Origin: Anthropogastromicrobium sp963626545
GTDB taxonomy: Bacteria; Bacillota; Clostridia; Lachnospirales; Lachnospiraceae
Assembly (NCBI GenBank): GCA_963626545.1
Contig: CAVFYJ010000067.1
Coordinates: forward strand, 1 to 19,457
Reading direction: 5' to 3'
Length of the DNA stretch: 19,457 nt
A program made the position numbers and the translations under genes. The notes beneath the pieces are model-generated. The model ran no database searches. It was not told the origin of the DNA and saw only the letters and a list, made by a program, of their open reading frames with translations. This document shows, piece after piece, positions 14,120-19,457 of this stretch (position 1 is the stretch's first letter; every line of letters starts with the position of its first letter).

Positions 14120-15272
14120 TTTCAATTCCCCCATAAGTTACCGTTTTGGTTCCAAGTGCTGCAATCTGCCATTCTTCCAGTACCTTAAATTCTGGTTCTG
14201 TGATGATCGCCCTTTTTACTCCTGCTGCTTTTAGTCTTACAATCAACTCATCGGGGTTGATATCCCTGCCGATTTTTCCAGTTTGCCACTCCTCGAAGTC
14301 CTCGATTGCCATCTCTACCGCCTCTTGAATCATTGCGGCAGAGGCTCTGCTTAATTTGCCGATATAGTATGTGATTTTGATGTTGTAGGCCACTTTGTCT
14401 GGCCCTGCGATCACAACATGATCTGTCAGAGGGCGCGCTGGTGCTTCTGTTAGATAATCACTTAGACCGTCAATAAATCCTTGTGATGGGGTGCTATTAT
14501 CTTCCAACAGAATCCTAATATTTACCGTTCCTGGCGTCCCACTGTAGACGGCAGTATCTTTGATTGCTGTGCTGTACTCTTTGCAGCGATATATATATGC
14601 ATCCTCTGGTCCCGCTACAGAAAAGCCAGATGGTGCAATGATGGTTCGTTCTGCTAACTCGTCGTCTGTTTCTGTGTCCGTCCCGCCTGAGCTTGTATCC
14701 GTGTTAGATACACTTGCGATAAAAGCTATTGGATCCACCATCTCTGTGATTTCTCCTGGCGCATACCCATTCCCTACAATTCCTGTTTCTGTGCATTGGC
14801 ACAGCACTGTTGTTTCTGTCTCTCCTGGCTTAATCTCCGCGTACTCTAGCGTTGCAAAAACTCGTTCATAGTCCGCTGTTACGCGGCTCCCTTGTGGGAT
14901 AATTGTTGTGCTTGATCGCGCTGTTTCAAGCATATATTTCATCGTTACGGTTGCCGCCTCTGGCTGCTTTCGCACCACTCCACTTCTGGTTGCGGCCAGG
15001 TTATCCATATAGCTTCCGTAAGCATACTTCAAAAAGTTCATTTTGCCCGCCTTATCAATCCGTTGTAACGCTTGATATATAAGGGCTGCATTTGCCAAGA
15101 GAATTACTCTGTTTGGATCGCCTCTGGCTAATGCCACTTTCTTTCCTGTGATTTCTTCGTATTTATCCTGGTAAGTTGTGATCATAAGATTTTGCACATC
15201 TTCCAAGCTTAAATTATCAATGAATGAAACGTCCGGAAGATCTTTTATAGCTTGTAAATTTGTATCTGCCAT
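14112..15272 (-). CDS. Baseplate assembly protein J (gpJ-like)
   Basis: 386 residues of the baseplate wedge J family: an N-terminal helical part, the QGSRVTADYERVFAT and GNGYAPGEI blocks in the middle, and TDDELAERTIIAPSGFSVAGPEDAY near 200-228. The end is the DFEEWQTGKIGRDI and VKRAIITEPEF region. The length fits the family (about 300-390). GGGAGG lies five bases before the ATG. It forms the wedge outer part in contractile-tail phages. Translation is coupled to gpI by overlap. Confidence 0.93.
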   Translation of the reverse strand: MADTNLQAIKDLPDVSFIDNLSLEDVQNLMITTYQDKYEEITGKKVALARGDPNRVILLANAALIYQALQRIDKAGKMNFLKYAYGSYMDNLAATRSGVVRKQPEAATVTMKYMLETARSSTTIIPQGSRVTADYERVFATLEYAEIKPGETETTVLCQCTETGIVGNGYAPGEITEMVDPIAFIASVSNTDTSSGGTDTETDDELAERTIIAPSGFSVAGPEDAYIYRCKEYSTAIKDTAVYSGTPGTVNIRILLEDNSTPSQGFIDGLSDYLTEAPARPLTDHVVIAGPDKVAYNIKITYYIGKLSRASAAMIQEAVEMAIEDFEEWQTGKIGRDINPDELIVRLKAAGVKRAIITEPEFKVLEEWQIAALGTKTVTYGGIEND

Positions 15273-15283
15273 GCTACCTCCCT

Positions 15284-15598
15284 CTATGATTCATTGTTTC
15301 TTGCTGGTGTAAAATGCAAAACGTGTTTTACACCATTCCCACTTGCTTCCGTTGTGATGTCTGATAGTTCTACGCGCGGCTCATACATACTTATTTTTTC
15401 GATTACTTCTACGGCCATCGCATTGCTCTCTTGGCCTACTGATCTATCTATATACTCTGTGTTTATGCCGTAGCTGCGATCTCCAGCGCAGGTACCTTCT
15501 GGCGTTGAAAACAGTGCTTTCAGATTCCTATATATTTCTGATGCTGTTTCTTCTTTTAAGTAATCAAAGCCAATCATTCTGATTTCTGTATTGATCAT
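15284..15598 (-). CDS. Baseplate protein W (gp25/GPW family)
   Basis: 104 residues. The gp25-like core is recognisable: an N-terminal helix followed by LKALFSTPEGTCAGDRSYGI, then MAVEVIEKISMYEPRVEL and a C-terminal strand. The family, including P2 W and T4 gp25, joins the tube and sheath to the baseplate. AAGGAG lies five bases before the start. It is the gene directly upstream of gpJ, matching the usual W-J order. Confidence 0.9.
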   Translation of the reverse strand: MINTEIRMIGFDYLKEETASEIYRNLKALFSTPEGTCAGDRSYGINTEYIDRSVGQESNAMAVEVIEKISMYEPRVELSDITTEASGNGVKHVLHFTPARNNES

Positions 15599-15607
15599 TA
15601 CAGCTCC

Positions 15608-16003
15608 TTATACATAGCTTTTAAAGGTAACATCAACCTTCATTTTTGCTACTTCTCCTTGGTTATAGACCGTTTCCCAGGCTTCAGAAAGGCTCGTGAT
15701 TACAAGCTTTTCATCTACAACTTTTCGGTTCCCGACTACAAAATATTCTGGTTTCCCAGTTCTGCAAGCGGTTCTTAGTTTTTCTTGTGTTGCCCGTGGC
15801 TTAACGCCATGTGCTGCACTTAACGTAAGCGTAAGCGTAACTGTGCTTGCATCTGGTCCCAAAAATTGCTGATGTGGCAAGCTTCCAATCCGTTGTGTCT
15901 CCGCCCAGCGTCCGGATGTCGTTGCTTTGAGATTCTGAAAGGTTAGTATTTTTTCTTCACTTACTGAAAAAACAATGTCCTTTCCAAAGTTTCCGATTGC
16001 CAT
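15608..16003 (-). CDS. Phage tail protein U (P2 GpU family)
   Basis: 131 residues starting MAIGNFGKDIVFSVS. Key family features are GRWAETQRIGSLPHQQFLGPD, a strand-rich TVTLTLTLS segment, then KPEYFVVGNRKVVDEKLVITSLSE. GpU is a tail completion/terminator-type protein in P2. In P2 U lies next to tape measure T; here it sits between V and W, a rearranged order. AAGGCGG precedes the start. Confidence 0.82.
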   Translation of the reverse strand: MAIGNFGKDIVFSVSEEKILTFQNLKATTSGRWAETQRIGSLPHQQFLGPDASTVTLTLTLSAAHGVKPRATQEKLRTACRTGKPEYFVVGNRKVVDEKLVITSLSEAWETVYNQGEVAKMKVDVTFKSYV

Positions 16004-16016
16004 TTGATCACCGCCT

Positions 16017-16484
16017 TCACTGCTTTCTTATGCAATTTATGATCTGTTCTATCGTTACTGATCCGCTATTGTCCCTCAGCACAATTTGATGGGCCTGCAT
16101 TGATAGCATCCCCTCAACTTTTACAGCGGTTTCAAAATCCAGCTCCACTTTGCAGGCTTGTGCCTCTGGGTTTCTCTCTATGTATGCTTTTCCAGTTTCG
16201 TTAGAAAAATCTTTTCTATACCGATCTTTCCCGCTAACTGGTGGGCGGTTCTTGCCATTCCAAAATCGCCCCAACACAAGTCCCGCTTCAAATCCATTTG
16301 AAAGATGCAGCACCGCCACATAGTCTTCTACGCTTGGCATATGGTATTCATTATTCAGCGCTATATATGGGATTAGGGCCGTTGTCACGTTATCAGTGCC
16401 GTTCATATCGCCATATGTAACTCGGATCATTCCTTTTTCATAGTCCACTTGTGATACTCTACCTACTCGAAATCCTCTATCCAT
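16017..16484 (-). CDS. Baseplate assembly/spike protein V (gpV-like)
   Basis: 155 residues. An N-terminal OB-fold-like domain (GRVSQVDYEKGMIRVTYGDM near 8-28, then VLHLSNGFEAGLVLGRFWN) is followed by a short strand-repeat region, VKVEGMLSMQAHQIVLRDNSG, of the kind that forms a beta-helical spike. It corresponds to P2 gpV and T4 gp5, the membrane-piercing tip. It lacks the lysozyme domain of gp5. AGGAGG stands six bases before the ATG. It lies between gpD and gpU. Confidence 0.9.
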   Translation of the reverse strand: MDRGFRVGRVSQVDYEKGMIRVTYGDMNGTDNVTTALIPYIALNNEYHMPSVEDYVAVLHLSNGFEAGLVLGRFWNGKNRPPVSGKDRYRKDFSNETGKAYIERNPEAQACKVELDFETAVKVEGMLSMQAHQIVLRDNSGSVTIEQIINCIRKQ

Positions 16485-16496
16485 GTTTCCTCCTGC

Positions 16497-17762
16497 TTAT
16501 GTTGATATGTCTTCAGCGTCAACCCAACCCCACACCGTAGAGCCTCCGCCTGGTATCCTGATCAGGTGATACGGATGCTTTCCGTTGTAGATCATTGTTA
16601 TTCTTGCTTTTCCTGGTTTGCAGTACTTTGGCGTTGTCCAATTTGAGCTATAGTAGTGTTTTGAACCTGTGAAGGTTACAATCTGACCCACTTCCAGTTT
16701 CTTTGGTGTTGGCGTTTGTTCTTTCACTGGCTCTGGTTCTGGCTCTGGAGCCGCTACAATTGCTGCTTGTACCCTGTGCATAGTAAGCTCCATTGTATAC
16801 GCTGCGCTGTTTGATACTGTATGCGCTACTTTATCCACAAAATATTTTCCATCCAGTTTATCGGCTCCTTCTACTGTGAGATTGATTCCCGCAGTGATTT
16901 GGGGATCTGCCTTGATCGTACAAGTCAACTTTTCGGCCGAGCGATTTTCTGAGTTGATTTTTGCTGTGATCTGAAGCTTGGCATCTGCTAAGCTATCCAC
17001 CTTTTCTGACATATGATAAATTCTGCTTCCGCTCCCTACTTTACATGTGTACTCCTTTTCTTCCTCTCCTGCTGTATACTTGATCGTCCCTCCAGTGTAC
17101 GTGCCTATCAACGACCCCGTATAGTTCCATTGCAGCATATCTTTGATCTTTATAGCTTTCACAGCTTTTTTTGATTCGTATTTCACCGGATCGTAAATGT
17201 ATACTTTTCCTGCATACACTTTTATATACAGATCGTATTTTTCACACAATTCTGTTAGAAACGTACAATCTGTTTTATCTGTTTGCTCAAGTTTTGCTAT
17301 GTTGATCGTTTCCGCATCGTATACCAGCTGCAACGCATACTCTCCGCAAATTTTGTTCGCAATTTCTTTTATGGTTGTTTTTTCCCATACTTTTGATTTT
17401 TGCGTTGCTCGGAATGCTTGCTTTTCCGGAACTGATGTGGCCCCTATCGTGCAGCTGAGCGGCCATCCATAAAACTCTTTGCTATCACAGCAAAAGGTTC
17501 CGCAGGAGATTGATAATTCGTCTCCATAGGCATTCCAGCTGTACAAATTGATAGTAGCTATAATTTTGCTTCCTTTTTGTGGGACTTTCTTCAAAAAGTA
17601 CGCGTTCTCGTTGTCCAACTCTACGCTGATCGTGTCGCTTTCTCCGCTCGCTGGATCCTCGTAGGTAAACTGCTTAATTCTTGATTTTAATTCTTCCGCC
17701 GTGATACCGTCCGATCCAGAATATTTTATATCCACTATTGCTTGTCTCGGTATATTTGCCAT
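16497..17762 (-). CDS. Late control / tail hub protein D (gpD-like) with C-terminal SH3-like domain
   Basis: 421 residues. Residues 1-335 are the gpD/gp27-like tail hub: QFTYEDPASGESDTISVEL, ISCGTFCCDSKEFYGWPLSC, and TFLTELCEKYDLYIKVYAGKVYIYD near 168-191. A Pro/Glu linker at 337-355 (APEPEPEPVKEQTPTPKK) leads to an added domain at 356-421. That domain (VGQIVTFTGSKHYYSS, then GWVDAEDI) resembles the SH3-like wall-binding modules seen in clostridial phage lysins. The usual P2-type D ends before the linker. GGGGAGG in the end of gpX serves as its ribosome site. It forms the ring on the spike base. Confidence 0.9.
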   Translation of the reverse strand: MANIPRQAIVDIKYSGSDGITAEELKSRIKQFTYEDPASGESDTISVELDNENAYFLKKVPQKGSKIIATINLYSWNAYGDELSISCGTFCCDSKEFYGWPLSCTIGATSVPEKQAFRATQKSKVWEKTTIKEIANKICGEYALQLVYDAETINIAKLEQTDKTDCTFLTELCEKYDLYIKVYAGKVYIYDPVKYESKKAVKAIKIKDMLQWNYTGSLIGTYTGGTIKYTAGEEEKEYTCKVGSGSRIYHMSEKVDSLADAKLQITAKINSENRSAEKLTCTIKADPQITAGINLTVEGADKLDGKYFVDKVAHTVSNSAAYTMELTMHRVQAAIVAAPEPEPEPVKEQTPTPKKLEVGQIVTFTGSKHYYSSNWTTPKYCKPGKARITMIYNGKHPYHLIRIPGGGSTVWGWVDAEDIST

Positions 17763-17765
17763 CTA

Positions 17766-18008
17766 CTACACCTCCCCGATGCTATACGGATCAGCGTTGC
17801 TTTCTGCTGTTTTCCAGATTGGCAAGCCGTCATCAACTGCTTCTGGAAGCTCCGGGACATTGATTTCTGTCCCGGATGAAAAAATCAAGGTATCAAGTAA
17901 CGGATAGTTATTTTGCATGATCCAGCCTGCATATTTTTCACTCCCGTAAACCTTTAGTGCAATTTGGTCCCATGTTTCGCCTTGTATGGTTATGTATGTT
18001 TCCATCAT
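17766..18008 (-). CDS. Phage tail protein X (gpX, LysM-like)
   Basis: 80 residues, beginning with a METYITIQGETWDQIALKVYG stretch. This is the LysM-type fold of gpX: GETWDQIALKVYGSEKYAGWIMQNN, then FSSGTEINVPELP. In contractile phages the LysM protein binds peptidoglycan or joins tail tube and hub. The first ATG (18008) overlaps the tape-measure stop as ATGA; the second (18005) is nearly equivalent. The gene is three bases before gpD and provides its ribosome site. Confidence 0.92.
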   Translation of the reverse strand: MMETYITIQGETWDQIALKVYGSEKYAGWIMQNNYPLLDTLIFSSGTEINVPELPEAVDDGLPIWKTAESNADPYSIGEV

Positions 18009-19457
18009 TTCAACTTCTTTCTTTGATTTTCTCTGTCATATTGCTCCATCATTTTCTTAAATTCTTGGAACGTCATTTTAGCCGCTTCCTTTGCGTCTTC
18101 TTTTGTCGCGGTTCCTTGTAAAACATAGGTCGGTGAAAAGTTAATTGTCATTCCTGTTCCGGCTACTTCCAAGGTGTTTTGCTGTGTTTTTCCAGTTCCT
18201 TGGAGCTTTTTCAGGACATTGCCTATAACTCCTTGTGTATGGTCTGCCAGGATGCCATCCATGATTTCTTTCATGCGGCTCCAGAGTGTATCAAGTGGCA
18301 GAATTGCTTCTGCTCCCGCTTCTCCAAAACCTTGCATTCCTCTCATGGTTGGTAGAACCGTTGGCGAATTGAAAATGCCTCCGAGTGCGTTCCAGGATAC
18401 GGAAAAATGCGGAATGCTTACGCTTCCGCCTTTTCCGTAAGCGATGGAACTTGTTGAAACATTGATTACTGGTATTGATGGTTTTGGAATCGTGATGCGC
18501 AGATTTGCAAATGCCGAGCGCACAACATTTGCTGCCGCCGCCGATCCGCTTGCACAGATTCTTTGTAATGCCTCCATCGCGCTTTGAGCTGACGATTTTG
18601 CCAGCTCCCAACCGCTATTTAATGCATTGTTTAACTCGGCTACTAGAGCGCTTATTGCCCCTGTTACCGCGCCCGATCCGTTTTGGATTGCAAGCGCAAG
18701 CATTTGCGTTAATGCCTCGCCTCCTGCTCGTCCAACCTGCTGTCCTTGCAGCGTCATCACCTGCACTGTCACGCCTGTCGTATCCGGCTTAAAGTTATAC
18801 GCTGCTATTGCTGTGTTGATTCCCTTTCCAAGCGCTGTACCTCCGGCACGTCCTGCTCCGGATCCTGCCAGCGACATTTTTGCAGCTGGCAAGACATTGG
18901 CTGCATCAAGCTTATATGCATTGATAACATTTGTCAGTGCAGCTGTAAAAGCTTTTCCGCCTGCGCTTCCTGCCTGCTTCAATAGATCTGTCAGGGTTTG
19001 CGTGTTGACCTTAAATTCTATCGTGGCTGCTTCTTTTAACGCGCTTAGATTATCGTTTAGCGTCTTGATTGCTGCATTTGCGGTTTCCACTTGTGCTGCA
19101 TCCACCTGTATTTGCATTTGCGTTTGATTTTCAAGCGCCGATGTATCTACAGTTGGTACGCTTACGCTCACTTCTTTGCTGTCCCCGCCTCCGGTGATCG
19201 CATCCCACAATCCGCCGAAAAAGTTTTTTACGCCTTCCCAAGCCTTCTGGACCGCGCTTGCTGCGGTTTCTGCCGCCCCCTTCAGCAAGTCCCAACCTTC
19301 GTCTAGTAATCCGCCAAGATTTGAGCCAATGCCCGAAATATTTGACACAAGCGTGTCAAATCCTTCGCTTACCAGCCCTGGAAGGGCTTCCGCTGCCGCT
19401 GTTGCGTTATCCTTCAGTGTAGTCCAACCTGCATCCAGCAACGGACCGATCGTCTCG
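18005..19457 (-). CDS. Phage tail tape measure protein, partial (N-terminus beyond window)
   Basis: The frame is open to the right edge (484 codons visible) with no good start inside the window, so only the C-terminal part is present. It is Ala/Gly/Leu-rich and helical, with repeated LLDxGWxxLK units near its beginning, an Ala-rich middle (many AGGxALxKxI-type units), a Gly/Ser linker and the family's C-terminal block GFGEAGAEAILPLDTLW. It closes with a charged helix. Its length sets the tail length; it fills the tube before ejection. It precedes gpX as in P2-like phages (T-X-D). Confidence 0.92.
   Translation of the reverse strand, partial: ETIGPLLDAGWTTLKDNATAAAEALPGLVSEGFDTLVSNISGIGSNLGGLLDEGWDLLKGAAETAASAVQKAWEGVKNFFGGLWDAITGGGDSKEVSVSVPTVDTSALENQTQMQIQVDAAQVETANAAIKTLNDNLSALKEAATIEFKVNTQTLTDLLKQAGSAGGKAFTAALTNVINAYKLDAANVLPAAKMSLAGSGAGRAGGTALGKGINTAIAAYNFKPDTTGVTVQVMTLQGQQVGRAGGEALTQMLALAIQNGSGAVTGAISALVAELNNALNSGWELAKSSAQSAMEALQRICASGSAAAANVVRSAFANLRITIPKPSIPVINVSTSSIAYGKGGSVSIPHFSVSWNALGGIFNSPTVLPTMRGMQGFGEAGAEAILPLDTLWSRMKEIMDGILADHTQGVIGNVLKKLQGTGKTQQNTLEVAGTGMTINFSPTYVLQGTATKEDAKEAAKMTFQEFKKMMEQYDRENQRKKLK

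Larger units (their letters stand above)
7449..19457 (-). mobile_element. Prophage late region, P2-like contractile-tail phage with DGR (partial)
   Basis: About 12 kb of tightly packed minus-strand genes with homologues of P2 tail genes T, X, D, V, U, W, J, I and H, then DGR and lysis genes. No early, integrase, terminase or capsid gene is present, so the remainder extends past the right edge. Gene order differs from P2: gpU sits between V and W, and lysis genes are at the distal end next to the attachment site. Confidence 0.9.

Noticed and set aside
15821..15841. Tandem GCGTAA hexamers
   Set aside because: Three short units encoding an alternating Thr-Leu strand in gpU; explained by the protein.
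18627..19127. Long plus-strand frame antisense to the tape measure gene
   Set aside because: Mirror of an Ala/Gly-rich coding sequence; low-complexity product and no ribosome site.

Overview
The window looks like a piece of the chromosome of a low-to-mid GC Gram-positive gut-type bacterium, most likely a Clostridia/Lachnospiraceae member. The grounds are strong AGGAGG-type ribosome sites, a BceRSAB-type peptide-resistance module, an XkdX-type phage protein and a TcdE-like holin. No rRNA or marker gene is present, so the taxonomy is inference.

Left part (1-7448, host side). A partial transglutaminase-like gene runs off the left edge (1-699, minus). Next to it sits an IscB element on the minus strand (about 733-2527). 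It has a right-end hairpin, a complete 499-aa IscB with PLMP, RuvC-I/II/III, Arg-rich bridge helix and HNH, and a structured omega RNA (HEARO) leader. Upstream is an ANT(6)/AadE-family nucleotidyltransferase (2579-3451, minus). A 13-codon reading frame with a strong ribosome site follows that gene and runs straight into the IscB left end. Divergent from this, on the plus strand, is a BceR-BceS two-component system (3647-5399). It is followed by a BceA-BceB ABC transporter (from 5548) whose promoter region carries an exact TNACA-N4-TGTAA BceR-type box.

The permease gene is broken at about codon 375 by a prophage. From about 7449 to the right edge all genes are on the minus strand and form the late operon of a contractile-tailed (P2-like) phage. 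In transcription order these are tape measure (partial), gpX, gpD with an added SH3-like domain, gpV, gpU, gpW/gp25, gpJ, gpI, tail-collar fibre, DGR variable protein, Avd, template repeat, reverse transcriptase, small acidic protein, XkdX, small coiled coil, holin, dual-domain endolysin and a bidirectional terminator. Integrase, capsid and the other prophage end lie outside the window.

The centrepiece is a complete diversity-generating retroelement (DGR) inside the phage tail operon. The template repeat (10992-11115) and variable repeat (11649-11772) align without gaps over 124 bases. They differ at 11 positions, and all 11 are adenines in the template on the coding strand. These changes remodel nine codons at the C-terminus of a 417-aa C-type-lectin-like tail protein. 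The DGR reverse transcriptase has YMDD and the PGSQ motif. A perfect 11-bp stem with a 4-nt loop lies just 3' of the variable repeat, as in known DGR targets. The avd accessory gene appears to carry a +1 frameshift next to a quasi-palindrome near 11500, or else to have been re-started at 11565.

How the parts interact: the prophage uses the DGR to vary its receptor-binding tail tip. Its integration silences the host BceAB-type transporter unless the phage excises. The IscB element is an independent RNA-guided nuclease insertion with no transposase of its own in view.
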